From the NCBI GenBank assembly GCA_040880525.1, contig JBBDIG010000028.1, forward strand, positions 70,563 to 122,107: a DNA stretch of 51,545 nt. The letters are read 5' to 3'. The notes below the pieces were generated by a model. It did not search any database. It was not told the DNA's origin and worked only from the letters and a program-made list of their open reading frames with translations. Each line of letters begins with the position of its first letter. Within the stretch, counting starts at the first letter, position 1. Source of the DNA: Bacteroidia bacterium (GTDB lineage: Bacteria > Bacteroidota > Bacteroidia > CAILMK01 > JBBDIG01). A program made the translations under genes and the position numbers. This document shows, one piece after another, positions 7,060 through 16,032 of the stretch.

Positions 7060-8012
7060 ATATAGAGCTGAAAGCACTTGCTGATCTTAATGATATTGAG
7101 AATAATAAGATACAGCAGAGTAACTTGGTAGTGGAAGCAAACAAAAACTGGAATTATTCTTCAGGTGCACGTGAATATTATCTGGAATATTTTGGGCCGG
7201 ATTACCTGAATAGATCATTCGTTGTTTTAGCGGAAAGGGAGCCTGTTGCATTTGCCTACATTTTTATGAAAGAAGAGGTTTCTTACTACAACATGCCGGT
7301 TAATATCTTCTTAACTAAACCACTCGTTTCTAAAAAAATAGTAACGCTAATACTGGACTTCCTAAAAGAAATTAGCAATGGAAATGAAATCAAACTTTAT
7401 GATAATTCATTTTTGACGTATGAGCTAATCGGCTCTGCTGATTTGAAACTTAGTATTTCGCAGGAGTACAGCTACATAGTTGATATGTCCGTTGATATGG
7501 AAATTATCTGGACAAACATTAGAAGGCGTTACAAATCTATGATCAACTGGTGTATTAAAAATATAAACTATAAAATAATTACCAGTGATAATTTTGACAG
7601 GGATGAATTCCTGAAGTTGAAGCAATTTCATTTGGAAACGGCTGGCAAAAGCACCAGATCTGACAGGTCATGGGAGATACAGATGGATATGATAGCCAAC
7701 GGTGAGGCATTTTTGATCAATGGTTATCTGGAGGATAAGTTAGTCTCTTCAGGATGGTACATGTTGGGAGAAGTGACCTATTATGGAGTGGGTGTCTATG
7801 ACCGGGAACTAATGAATACCAACCGGGGGATTGCGCATGGTTCTATGTATAAGGCAATTGAGTACGTTCATCAGAAGGGTGGTAAAGGTTTCCTTTTAGG
7901 ATATTATGAGGATTATGACAAGCTTTCAGAAAAGGAACAACAGATATTTAATTTTAAAAGAGGATTCTCCCATGAACTCATGATCAAGAACTTGCTTCTT
8001 CTTAATTACTAG
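7056..8012 (+). CDS. FemAB/GNAT-like acyltransferase
   Basis: A 318-aa protein resembling the GNAT-fold FemAB-like acyltransferases. The C-terminal half has IRRRYKSMINWCIKN, then LKQFHLETAGKSTRSDRSWEIQ, and GEAFLINGYLEDKLVSSGWYM, a pattern of that group. It probably transfers an acyl or aminoacyl group to a sugar amine. The GTG start overlaps the pseC stop by 4 nt, so translation is coupled and an N-acylation linked to the 4-amino sugar or to Pse is plausible. A separate PseH candidate lies at 13123, which suggests this enzyme adds a second or alternative acyl group. Substrate unknown. Confidence 0.6.
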   Translation: MNIELKALADLNDIENNKIQQSNLVVEANKNWNYSSGAREYYLEYFGPDYLNRSFVVLAEREPVAFAYIFMKEEVSYYNMPVNIFLTKPLVSKKIVTLILDFLKEISNGNEIKLYDNSFLTYELIGSADLKLSISQEYSYIVDMSVDMEIIWTNIRRRYKSMINWCIKNINYKIITSDNFDRDEFLKLKQFHLETAGKSTRSDRSWEIQMDMIANGEAFLINGYLEDKLVSSGWYMLGEVTYYGVGVYDRELMNTNRGIAHGSMYKAIEYVHQKGGKGFLLGYYEDYDKLSEKEQQIFNFKRGFSHELMIKNLLLLNY

Positions 8013-8043
8013 CATGTTTTCTAATCTCTATAAGTTTTAATTC

Positions 8044-9153
8044 GTGAAGGAAATAATTGATAATCCAATATTTATTAGTGGACATACCCGATCAGGTACA
8101 AACTTGCTCATGCGATTACTGGATGGCAGCAGCGGTCTTTTATCACCACCTGGTGTAGGTAAAATGCATACTTTAAGGAGGTTGTCATGGAGTAGTGGAG
8201 ATGGTGAGGATAATGAAGGCAGAATGAAGCGGCTGCTGGGTTTAGTAGAGTTACAGTTGAGTGAGGAGAAGCTGCAAAAATTTAGATCGCATTTATTTAT
8301 ATCAGTAAGCAATGCGCCTACAGGATTTAAGGGAGATGTAACGGCCCTTCTGAATGCCATTAAGGATTATTCGGGTTTTGAGAATAGTAAGTTACAGAAA
8401 TGGGTGGAAAAAAACCATAACCTGGAGTTTTATTGGGGAAGGGTATTAATGGCTTTTTCAAATCCCCGGTTGCTTGTGATGATGCGGGATCCCCGTGATG
8501 TTTGGGGATCGTGGCGGGAAGAGTGCCGGAAAAATAACCTGGACACCGGCAAAACACAAATGAGGCGAAATCTTCAGCAGCACCTCTTTGAAGAAACCGT
8601 GGAAGCCAGCCTGGGGGTGAGCCGGTTTAAAAATACACCTGATATTCTTGAATACTATAAAGTTCCTGAAAAGAACCGGACTGTTTTTAATAAGGCCCTT
8701 TCCAATGTTATGTTTAATGGAATTCAGGGCGCAGATGTAAATGCTGAGATAATTGATGTGGATGCTTATGCCCATAGCGATAATGAAGCAGGAAGGTTTG
8801 CCTGGAATTATCGAATCATTGCGGAGCGCACAATGTGGCTGGTCAATACCTACCCTGACAAAGCGGCCATCGTTTGTTATGAAAACTTGGTAATATCACC
8901 GGAGAAGATGGTGAAGCAAATTACGGAGTTTTGTGAAATTGAAATTCCCCTAAATATTGCACCTACTGAAATTGGGGAACAATGGAGCGGTAACAGCAGC
9001 TTTGCAGCAAATTTTCAAGGGGTATCCACTGATTCGGTGGGCAGATGGAAGAAACGATTGGATGATGAGGAAGTGGCAGCTATAATGGCTGTGGCAGGGA
9101 AGGCTTATGAAGAAAGTGTGAAATGGCAGGAGAAAGCGCTACAGCCAGGCTGA
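8044..9153 (+). CDS. Sulfotransferase family protein
   Basis: Putative PAPS-dependent carbohydrate sulfotransferase (369 aa), cytoplasmic or membrane-associated. The 5'-phosphosulfate loop is visible near residues 11-27 (FISGHTRSGTNLLMRLLD) and the 3'-phosphate region as MMRDPRDVWGSWR near residue 145; a C-terminal VCYENLVISPEKMVKQI fits the family. It is the first of five sulfotransferase-like genes in the window. The start is GTG. The acceptor is unknown; placement within the Pse genes suggests a Pse or neighbouring residue, or simply the finished polymer. Confidence 0.82.
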   Translation: MKEIIDNPIFISGHTRSGTNLLMRLLDGSSGLLSPPGVGKMHTLRRLSWSSGDGEDNEGRMKRLLGLVELQLSEEKLQKFRSHLFISVSNAPTGFKGDVTALLNAIKDYSGFENSKLQKWVEKNHNLEFYWGRVLMAFSNPRLLVMMRDPRDVWGSWREECRKNNLDTGKTQMRRNLQQHLFEETVEASLGVSRFKNTPDILEYYKVPEKNRTVFNKALSNVMFNGIQGADVNAEIIDVDAYAHSDNEAGRFAWNYRIIAERTMWLVNTYPDKAAIVCYENLVISPEKMVKQITEFCEIEIPLNIAPTEIGEQWSGNSSFAANFQGVSTDSVGRWKKRLDDEEVAAIMAVAGKAYEESVKWQEKALQPG

Positions 9154-9995
9154 TTTTAGGTACGGTGCAACTTGGGTTGGCCTACGGTATTAACAATGCT
9201 GGTGGCAAACCTTCAATGAGCGAGGCATTCAGTATTCTTAAAGTTGCAGAAGATGCGGGCATTACCCATCTGGATACCGCAGCGGCTTACGGAAATTCCG
9301 AAGCGGTTATCGGCAACTACATTCGTCAAAATGGGGAGAGCCGGTTCAGGATCATTACAAAACTTAATGGCAAAGCAGACTGGCAACCCTCATTGCAGCA
9401 AAGCTTAACGCACTTGGGAGTAGAAAAAGTGGATGTACTCTTTTTTCATACTTATCAGGATTATTTAAAAAACAGTGATCATATAGATAATTTAATTAAA
9501 ACTGAGAAGGACAGGAGTTTTTCCCGGTTGGGTGTTTCCGTTTATACCAACGAAGAAATGGAAGCATTGTCCGGTGATGATCGCATTTCGGTAATTCAGG
9601 CGCCTTTTAATCTATTGGACAATGACTATCATCGCAGCGCGGCATTTGAAATTTGCAAAAGCCAGGGGAAGGAAATACATACCCGTTCGGTGTTTTTGCA
9701 AGGGCTGTTCTTTATGCCTGTGTCCCGGATACCTGCGCGGCTACAACCCGTCAAGCCTTATGTAATGGAGCTGACCGGCATAGCGAATGATTTGGGCATT
9801 GATGTCGGGGCATTGGCACTGCAATACGCATTGTCTAAAGATTATATTGACAAAGTATTAGTTGGTGTGGATGGGGTGGCGCAGTTGCAAAAAAACCTGA
9901 AATGGACACAAATAACCGTCCCTGAAAAAGCATTCCAACAAATAGATAAAATCGAAGTAGCGGATAAGGATTTATTAAATCCATCAAAATGGTAA
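9123..9995 (+). CDS. Aldo/keto reductase
   Basis: NAD(P)H-dependent aldo/keto reductase (290 aa). The catalytic tetrad pattern is present: Asp and Tyr in HLDTAAAYG (near residue 50), Lys in IITKLNG (near 80) and His in VLFFHTYQDY (near 107). The C-terminal LALQYALSKDYIDKVLVGV is typical. It overlaps the preceding sulfotransferase gene by 31 nt and the following SpsF-like gene by 7 nt. A role in oxidising or reducing a sugar or nonulosonate, together with the class-III aminotransferase at 10761, is inferred from the conserved look of this trio; the substrate is not known. Confidence 0.85.
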   Translation: MAGESATARLILGTVQLGLAYGINNAGGKPSMSEAFSILKVAEDAGITHLDTAAAYGNSEAVIGNYIRQNGESRFRIITKLNGKADWQPSLQQSLTHLGVEKVDVLFFHTYQDYLKNSDHIDNLIKTEKDRSFSRLGVSVYTNEEMEALSGDDRISVIQAPFNLLDNDYHRSAAFEICKSQGKEIHTRSVFLQGLFFMPVSRIPARLQPVKPYVMELTGIANDLGIDVGALALQYALSKDYIDKVLVGVDGVAQLQKNLKWTQITVPEKAFQQIDKIEVADKDLLNPSKW

Positions 9996-10759
9996 AAAAT
10001 AAAGTAATTATTATAACGCAGGCTCGTGTAGCCAGCACCCGGTTGCCAGGAAAAGTATTAAAAGAGATTAATGGAACTTCCCTGCTATCCATTCACCTGA
10101 ATCAGCTAAAGAAGGCCAAAGCAGCAGATGCGGTGGTATTGGCGACAACGAATGAAGAGGGGGCAGGAAAGATTGTTGAGATTGGAAATAAGGCGCAGGT
10201 GAGCGTTTATCAGGGATCAACGGATGATGTACTCGATCGTTTTTATCAGGCCGTCAAGAATATGAATCCTCAGTTTGTGGTCAGGGTAACGTCTGATTGT
10301 CCGCTTATTGATCCGCAGCTTATTGATGAGGTAGTGGAAATGACCATTTCGCAGGATTTGGATTATGGAGCGAATATTTTGGAAGAGCATTTCCCTGATG
10401 GACAGGATGTGGAGGTACTTAAATTCAGTGCATTGGAAAGAGCCTGGAAAGAAGCCAAATTGCAATCGGAGCGCGAACATGTCACGCCTTTTATCAGAAA
10501 TAACAGCGATTATAAAGGGGGCAATATTTTTAAGGCTGCCAATTATCCGGCCCCTGATAATTTTAATCATATCAGGATGACGGTGGATGAACCGGCTGAT
10601 TTTGAGGCTGTGGAACACCTGATTGATGCTTTAGGCACTGATGCAGGTTGGAAGGCATATACGGAATACGTAATTAGAAATCCCGAAAGATTTATCAATC
10701 AAAAAATAATACGAAATGAGGGGCTATTAAAATCCCTTCAAAAGGAAAGCAATATTTAA
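9989..10759 (+). CDS. pseF: SpsF-type cytidylyltransferase (probable PseF)
   Basis: Nucleotidyltransferase of the SpsF / CMP-Kdo-synthetase-like family (256 aa). The N-terminal ITQARVASTRLPGKVL is the nucleotide-binding loop, followed by VVLATTNEEGAGKIVE, VRVTSDCPLIDPQLID and TVDEPADFEAVE, all family landmarks. No other candidate CMP-Pse synthetase is present in the Pse block, and SpsF-type proteins fill that slot in many Pse clusters, so activation of Pse to CMP-Pse is proposed. The Leg block has its own NeuA-like enzyme at 22587. Confidence 0.78.
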   Translation: MVKNKVIIITQARVASTRLPGKVLKEINGTSLLSIHLNQLKKAKAADAVVLATTNEEGAGKIVEIGNKAQVSVYQGSTDDVLDRFYQAVKNMNPQFVVRVTSDCPLIDPQLIDEVVEMTISQDLDYGANILEEHFPDGQDVEVLKFSALERAWKEAKLQSEREHVTPFIRNNSDYKGGNIFKAANYPAPDNFNHIRMTVDEPADFEAVEHLIDALGTDAGWKAYTEYVIRNPERFINQKIIRNEGLLKSLQKESNI

Positions 10760-10760
10760 A

Positions 10761-12071
10761 ATGGGGACAGGACAAGAATTATATAGAAAAGCGAAGCGAC
10801 TGATACCGGGAGGTACCATGCTTCTTTCAAAACGGCCGGAGATGTTCCTTCCAGACCAATGGCCCGCCTATTTCAGCAAATCAAAAGGCTGTGAGGTGTG
10901 GGACCTGGACGGAAATAAATACCTGGATATGTCCATCATGGGCATTGGAACAAACACATTAGGTTACGGACATCCGAAGGTAGACGAAGCCGTAAGGCAG
11001 GTGATTGACAAAGGCAATATGGCCACCTTGAACTGTCCTGAAGAAGTATACCTGGCGGAGAAAATGGTGGAGCTAAACCCCTGGGCAGAAATGGTCCGGT
11101 TTGCAAGATCGGGTGGAGAGGCCAACGCAATCGCCATTCGTATTGCAAGGGCTGCTTCCGGGAAAGACAAAGTTGCTATATGTGGCTACCACGGCTGGCA
11201 TGACTGGTACCTGTCAGCCAACCTGGGAGAGGAAGACGGACTGGAAGGTCACTTGTTACCAGGCCTCGACCCCGCAGGCGTTCCAAAGGGATTGCGCAAT
11301 ACGGTTATTCCCTTCAACTATAATGATATTGACGGACTGCGGAAGCTGGTAAATGACAATCCTGAGATCGGGATTATCAAGATGGAAGTGACCCGCAACA
11401 TGGGGCCTGCTGAAGGATTTCTGGAGGCGGTTCGTAAGCTGGCTTCGGAAAACGGTATCGTACTCATATTCGATGAATGCACCTCCGGCTTCCGGGAGAG
11501 CTTTGGCGGCATACACAAAAACTTCGGGGTGGAGCCGGATCTCTGTATGTACGGCAAAGCACTGGGCAATGGTTACGGAATTACCGCAGTAGTGGGCAGG
11601 CGCGAAGTGATAGAGGCAGCGCAGAAAACCTTTATTAGCAGCACGTTCTGGACGGAACGGATAGGCCCTGCTGCTGCATTGGCTACTTTGGAGGTGATGG
11701 AAGAAACCAGGTCTTGGGAACGCATTACAGCCACCGGCAAAGAAATTACCCAAAGGTGGAAGGACTTGGGCGCAAAGCATCAGCTAAACCTGACCACCGC
11801 TGGAATTCCGGCTTTAACCTCGTTCGGCATCAATGCCCCAAACTGGTTGAAATATAAAACATACATCACCCAGGAGATGCTGAAAAAAGGCATCCTTGCA
11901 TCCAATAGCGTATACGTTTGCATCGCGCATGAGGCTCCACAGCTTAAAAGATATTTTGAAGAATTGGAGCCGCTTTTTGAAACGATTGCGATTTGTGAGA
12001 AAGGAGATAAAAGTATTGATGCGCTTTTGGAAGGCCCGGTTTGTCATGGCGGATTTAAACGATTGAATTAA
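10761..12071 (+). CDS. Class-III PLP aminotransferase (GSA aminomutase-like)
   Basis: Aminotransferase of the glutamate-1-semialdehyde aminomutase branch (436 aa). It shows LIPGGTMLLSKRPEMF, RFARSGGEANAIAIRIARAASGKDK, the GYHGWHDWY motif, the PLP-ring Asp in LIFDECTSGFR, and the Schiff-base Lys in MYGKALGNGYGI near residue 267. Its position between the cytidylyltransferase and PseG makes a haem role unlikely; it probably aminates a sugar or nonulosonate keto group, perhaps one produced by the aldo/keto reductase. Start ATG lies 2 nt after the preceding stop. Confidence 0.85.
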   Translation: MGTGQELYRKAKRLIPGGTMLLSKRPEMFLPDQWPAYFSKSKGCEVWDLDGNKYLDMSIMGIGTNTLGYGHPKVDEAVRQVIDKGNMATLNCPEEVYLAEKMVELNPWAEMVRFARSGGEANAIAIRIARAASGKDKVAICGYHGWHDWYLSANLGEEDGLEGHLLPGLDPAGVPKGLRNTVIPFNYNDIDGLRKLVNDNPEIGIIKMEVTRNMGPAEGFLEAVRKLASENGIVLIFDECTSGFRESFGGIHKNFGVEPDLCMYGKALGNGYGITAVVGRREVIEAAQKTFISSTFWTERIGPAAALATLEVMEETRSWERITATGKEITQRWKDLGAKHQLNLTTAGIPALTSFGINAPNWLKYKTYITQEMLKKGILASNSVYVCIAHEAPQLKRYFEELEPLFETIAICEKGDKSIDALLEGPVCHGGFKRLN

Positions 12072-12073
12072 TC

Positions 12074-13126
12074 CTGGAACAAAAAACAAAAGTTATTTTC
12101 AGGGCCGATGCAAATAGCCAGATAGGCTATGGGCATTTTACCCGTTCGATTGCCCTAGCCCAGATGCTGAAGGAAGATTTTGAATGCCATATAGCAATTG
12201 CCACCCCAGGCAACGCAATGCTGTTGCAGCTACAAAATGCAGGTGTCGGGCTGATTGAGCTTCCTCCGGTGGCGTACACCACTCCTGACCGCAGGAATGC
12301 TGAGGATGAAATTCCCTTTGATTTGGAGGATTGTCTTAAGGGAGATGAAATTGTGGTGTTGGATGGATACTGGTTTGGAGAAAAATACCAGCAGCGTTTG
12401 CGGAAATACCCGGTAAAGATTGCCATCATAGAGGATGATGGAAAGGGTAATTATTGTGCGGATATGATCATTAATCATGCACCGGGCTTAAAAGCGGAAG
12501 ACTATACGCTGGATACCAAAAATCCTGTTTTTGCATTGGGGCCGGATTATGCCTTGTTGCGCCCGGAGTTTCTGAAAGCAGCGCGTGAGGAGCGCAGGGC
12601 AAAAGTTGAAATAAAAACGGTAATGGTTTGTTTTGGAGGTGCTGATTCCAAGAACCTCGTAAATATTGTAACCGGATGGCTATTGCAAAATACCGATTAT
12701 CACGTCCATGCTATAGTAGGTGGGAGTTTCCGGAATATAATTGAATTGAATCAACGCAGGATAAATGCAAGCAGCAGACTGACGATCAGCCAAAATCTGA
12801 GAGAGGCGGAAATGCTGGCCGCGATGAAGGATGCTGATCTTGCAATCGTACCGGCCAGTGGGATATTGTATGAATGCATTGCATGTCGGCTGCCTGTGAT
12901 TTCAGGATATTGTGCTGAAAATCAGAAAAGAATATACCAGGGGCTTTTGCATTTCGATGCCTTTGAGGACGCAGGAGAATTTGATGAGATGGCTATTCAA
13001 CGAGCAATAAAGCAACTCTCCTTAGATAGGCTGAAGGAAATATCCGAACATCAAAAAGTTTGTATTGATGGGAAGTCAATGGACAGAATGAAGAATGCTT
13101 TTTTGAGTATGAGAACGGTAGCATGA
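12074..13126 (+). CDS. pseG: PseG, UDP-sugar hydrolase, non-canonical start
   Basis: Hydrolyses UDP from UDP-2,4-diacetamido-2,4,6-trideoxy-L-altrose in Pse synthesis. The N-terminus reads VIFRADANSQIGYGHFTRSIALAQML; the G-x-GH-x2-R motif with the catalytic His is upstream of the first ATG (12164), so that ATG cannot be the true start. The reading frame opens after a stop at 12056-12058 and contains no ATG, GTG or TTG before the motif; CTG at 12074, ATC 12071, ATT 12062 or ACG 12059 are the only options. CTG 12074, 2 nt after the previous stop, gives the best length (350 aa). The nucleotide-binding MVCFGGADSKNLVN and late SGILYECIACRLPVI segments are intact. Confidence 0.88.
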   Translation: MEQKTKVIFRADANSQIGYGHFTRSIALAQMLKEDFECHIAIATPGNAMLLQLQNAGVGLIELPPVAYTTPDRRNAEDEIPFDLEDCLKGDEIVVLDGYWFGEKYQQRLRKYPVKIAIIEDDGKGNYCADMIINHAPGLKAEDYTLDTKNPVFALGPDYALLRPEFLKAAREERRAKVEIKTVMVCFGGADSKNLVNIVTGWLLQNTDYHVHAIVGGSFRNIIELNQRRINASSRLTISQNLREAEMLAAMKDADLAIVPASGILYECIACRLPVISGYCAENQKRIYQGLLHFDAFEDAGEFDEMAIQRAIKQLSLDRLKEISEHQKVCIDGKSMDRMKNAFLSMRTVA

Positions 13127-13611
13127 ATGCAATCAATGGCATGACTGAAAAATTGAATTGCAGGGAAGCAACAATGGCAGATTGCCAGCAAATTTATAAA
13201 TGGAATAGTGACCCTGTGACACGCGCAAATTCATTTAATTCTTCAGTTTTCAGTTTTGAGGATCATAAAAAGTGGTTTGAAGATAAATTAAAAAACGGGG
13301 CAACAAAATTCTTTGTTTTTGCGAATGAGCGGGAACAGGATGTAGGTTTGGTGAGAATGGATAGTGTAGATGATTACTGGTTGATAGGTCTCAATGTTGT
13401 GCCCGATCACCGGGGTAAAGGTTATGCCGCTAACATGATAATAGGGGCCGTTCAAAAAATCAGAGAAAAATCTCCGCTACCGGTTATTGCCCAAATTAAA
13501 GTTGAAAATCAATCCTCAGTTAAAGTATTTGAAAAGGCCGGATTCACTTTGGATAGGGAAATAGTTATTAATAATATTCCAAGTTTACAATATGTCTATG
13601 AAAATAGCTGA
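13123..13611 (+). CDS. pseH: PseH-like GNAT N-acetyltransferase
   Basis: GNAT-family enzyme (162 aa) that probably acetylates the 4-amino group of the PseC product. The acetyl-CoA motif is VVPDHRGKGYAANMII, near residue 92, followed by IKVENQSSVKVFEKAGF, the usual GNAT end. It starts 4 nt inside pseG and overlaps pseI by 20 nt, so it sits tightly between the enzymes acting after it. An internal ATG at 13141 gives a more usual N-terminus (MTEKLNCREAT). Confidence 0.85.
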   Translation: MNAINGMTEKLNCREATMADCQQIYKWNSDPVTRANSFNSSVFSFEDHKKWFEDKLKNGATKFFVFANEREQDVGLVRMDSVDDYWLIGLNVVPDHRGKGYAANMIIGAVQKIREKSPLPVIAQIKVENQSSVKVFEKAGFTLDREIVINNIPSLQYVYENS

Positions 13612-14638
13612 TTTCAAGATTGGGCAAAGAGTTTTAATTATCGCTGAACTTTCAGCAAATCATGGTCAGCAATTAAAGACGGCTGTGGACACTGTGCGCG
13701 CGGTAAAAGCTGCGGGTGCAGATGCAATTAAATTCCAGACCTACAGGGCTGACACGATTACCATTAATTCGGTTAAGGATTACTTTAAAATTAAAGGAGG
13801 GCTATGGGATGGGCGCAATTTATATGATCTCTATGAAGAAGCACATACGCCCTGGGAATGGCATAAAGAGCTTTTTGAAATATCAAAGGAAGAAGGTCTG
13901 ATTTGCTTCTCTTCTCCTTTTGATAAAACTGCTGTTGATTTTCTGGAAGAGCTGAATACAGCCGCGTATAAAATCGCTTCGTTTGAAATTCAGGATATTC
14001 CCCTTATTGCATACGCAGCATCAAAGGGAAAACCCATGATAATGAGTACGGGCATTGCAACTGAGGAGGATATTGAACTGGCCATAAGTACATGTCGTCA
14101 GGCTGGAAATAATGAGATCATTATTCTAAAATGTACCTCTGCTTATCCGGCACCTATTGAATTGGCCAATTTAAAAACAATGGTGGATATGAGGGATCGG
14201 TTTAATGTAGAAGTGGGACTTTCAGATCACACTTTCGGCCATACCGTTCCGGTTGTTGCCACGGCATTAGGGGCAAGGGTAATTGAGAAACACTTCATCC
14301 TTGATAAAACCATTGGAGGGCCGGATGCCGCTTTTTCATTAGATCCAACTGAGTTTAGCGCCCTGGTGGAAGCCGTAAGAAATGCAGAGAAAGCCCTAGG
14401 TGAGGTTACGTATGAAATTCCCGAAAAGGTGGAAAGTAACCGGAAATTCGCCCGCTCGCTTTTTGTGGTAAAAGACATGGAGCGGGGAGAGGTCTTCACT
14501 AGTGAGAACGTGCGGTCCATACGTCCTGGCTATGGCCTGCATCCTAAATATTATGATCAAGTGCTGGGAAAGCAAGCTAAAATTGATCTTAATCGTGGAA
14601 CGCCTCTGCTTAAAAATCATGTGGATGGAATACAATAA
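13592..14638 (+). CDS. pseI: PseI, pseudaminic acid synthase
   Basis: NeuB-family synthase condensing the trideoxy sugar with phosphoenolpyruvate to Pse. The TIM barrel shows IIAELSANHGQQLKTAVDTV at the N-terminus, DAIKFQTYRADTITI, CFSSPFDKTAVDFLEEL, and VGLSDHTFGHTVPVVA with the downstream VIEKHFILDKTIGGPDAAFS; the last ~65 residues form the SAF (antifreeze-like) domain (ARSLFVVKDMERGEVFTSEN). The GGPDAAFS rather than PGPDHRAS signature and the ELSANHG start separate it from the Leg-type paralogue at 19315. Length 348 aa is normal. Confidence 0.93.
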   Translation: MSMKIADFKIGQRVLIIAELSANHGQQLKTAVDTVRAVKAAGADAIKFQTYRADTITINSVKDYFKIKGGLWDGRNLYDLYEEAHTPWEWHKELFEISKEEGLICFSSPFDKTAVDFLEELNTAAYKIASFEIQDIPLIAYAASKGKPMIMSTGIATEEDIELAISTCRQAGNNEIIILKCTSAYPAPIELANLKTMVDMRDRFNVEVGLSDHTFGHTVPVVATALGARVIEKHFILDKTIGGPDAAFSLDPTEFSALVEAVRNAEKALGEVTYEIPEKVESNRKFARSLFVVKDMERGEVFTSENVRSIRPGYGLHPKYYDQVLGKQAKIDLNRGTPLLKNHVDGIQ

Positions 14639-14745
14639 CGGTGAAAGAGGGAAAGCGGAATTAGCGCATAGCATCTCGTTCCATTGTAATTATTTGCGGA
14701 GAAGTATGAACCTGATCACCTCTTATAATATATAATAGCGGAAAA

Positions 14746-16032
14746 ATGATTTCATATTACCGGATATTAACGCTAATTAATAAAAGATATGCGCTGGTTT
14801 TTAAGCCCAATAAAAAGCGTTTTACCAGAGTAGTCAAAGCCCACAAAGCCGTAGGGAAGGATTTAAAGGATGTGGATGGAAATGGCTTACATCACCTGTT
14901 TGGGCATTTTAAAAAGACAGGGATTAAATACAAAAATATTCCACTGCATGTCTGGGGGTTGTTGCATGAAGTATTAAGGACTAATAATCGAAGCCCGGAG
15001 CTCAGAAATGCTTTTGATGATTGCCCTTCAGATAGCTTGACCCCTGGGGAATGGATTGAATTGGCTACATACTTATTAAGCTTCGGCCTTTTTCAGGAAG
15101 CTGTGGTTTGCAGGCATAAATCCCATGCTTCTTTAAAATCATTGAAATCCCGGATTCATTACAATCTGCAACTTCCTAATTTGCTAATGTCTTCTTTATT
15201 CGATCAGGGCTTATGGGAAGAGCATCCGGGAAGGATGACAGATAGCCATCAATTTAAACTTAGTCCCTTTTACAGAAAATTCTTCGGAAAGGAAAAGGCC
15301 ATCGGGAAGGAAATTGATCCGGATTATTATGAATTGATCAATGGAAAGCGAATGGCGGTTATTGGTCCATTATCTTTTGATAAAGATTATAGTGAAGAAA
15401 TAAATGGCGCTGATTTAATAGTGGAGTTAAATGCCCTGGAATCGAAGCGGGAAGGTGCTAAAAGCAAGTATCATGGCCGTCCGGACATCGCATACTATAA
15501 CAATGGCCGGATTAAAAGAAGGACAAAGGAAACATTAGGGAATTTAATAAGAGACTGTAAGTATTTTGTTTTTAAAGATTCAAGTGTTTTTAAAAACGAG
15601 GACTATGAACAGGTGATGAATAAATCAGCGACAAAAGCGCGTGTCATTCCGGGTTCAGCGGAATTAACATGGAACGGAACTTTTTCGATGATGGAAAAGA
15701 CTGTGTCAGATTTGCTTTTGTTCGATCCTGCTGAAATAAAGGTGTATGGTGTTGATTTGTATTTGAGTTTTGACTATTCTAAGGGCTATGGCAATCTTGC
15801 GCCCCAGTCCCTAAGCAGCATGACCATAAATTTTACAGCACACGATATTTTTACGCAGTTTAGCTTTATGAGGAATTTAATGGACAGAGGGTTGATTAAA
15901 GCAGATGACCGCCTCTCCAAAGTAATAGGGCTGGATATTGAGGGTTATGCTGAAAAGCTGGAAGAATTATATCCGGTGTATGTGCATGATGGGCCGGATG
16001 ATCTGAAAAGAAAATTGCCGGAAAATGCTTAA
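14746..16032 (+). CDS. Unassigned protein, candidate nonulosonate transferase 1
   Basis: A 428-aa protein not matched to a named family. The N-terminal ~195 residues are helical and basic. The C-terminal half contains KRMAVIGPLSF (near residue 200), GADLIVELNAL, RPDIAYYNNGR, WNGTFSMMEK, VYGVDLYLSFDYSKGYG (near 333) and HDIFTQFSF (near 366). These recur in order in the protein at 25796, defining a shared domain. The layout, a Rossmann-like VIGP with a following LN pair, then a GVDLY segment and a late HD, is reminiscent of GT29-type sialyltransferases, but that is inference. It directly follows the last Pse gene, which favours Pse transfer. Confidence 0.55.
   Translation: MISYYRILTLINKRYALVFKPNKKRFTRVVKAHKAVGKDLKDVDGNGLHHLFGHFKKTGIKYKNIPLHVWGLLHEVLRTNNRSPELRNAFDDCPSDSLTPGEWIELATYLLSFGLFQEAVVCRHKSHASLKSLKSRIHYNLQLPNLLMSSLFDQGLWEEHPGRMTDSHQFKLSPFYRKFFGKEKAIGKEIDPDYYELINGKRMAVIGPLSFDKDYSEEINGADLIVELNALESKREGAKSKYHGRPDIAYYNNGRIKRRTKETLGNLIRDCKYFVFKDSSVFKNEDYEQVMNKSATKARVIPGSAELTWNGTFSMMEKTVSDLLLFDPAEIKVYGVDLYLSFDYSKGYGNLAPQSLSSMTINFTAHDIFTQFSFMRNLMDRGLIKADDRLSKVIGLDIEGYAEKLEELYPVYVHDGPDDLKRKLPENA

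Noticed and set aside
12164-13126. ATG at 12164 as the PseG start
   Set aside because: It would remove the conserved nucleotide-binding and catalytic GYGHFTR motif, which is encoded just upstream in the same frame.
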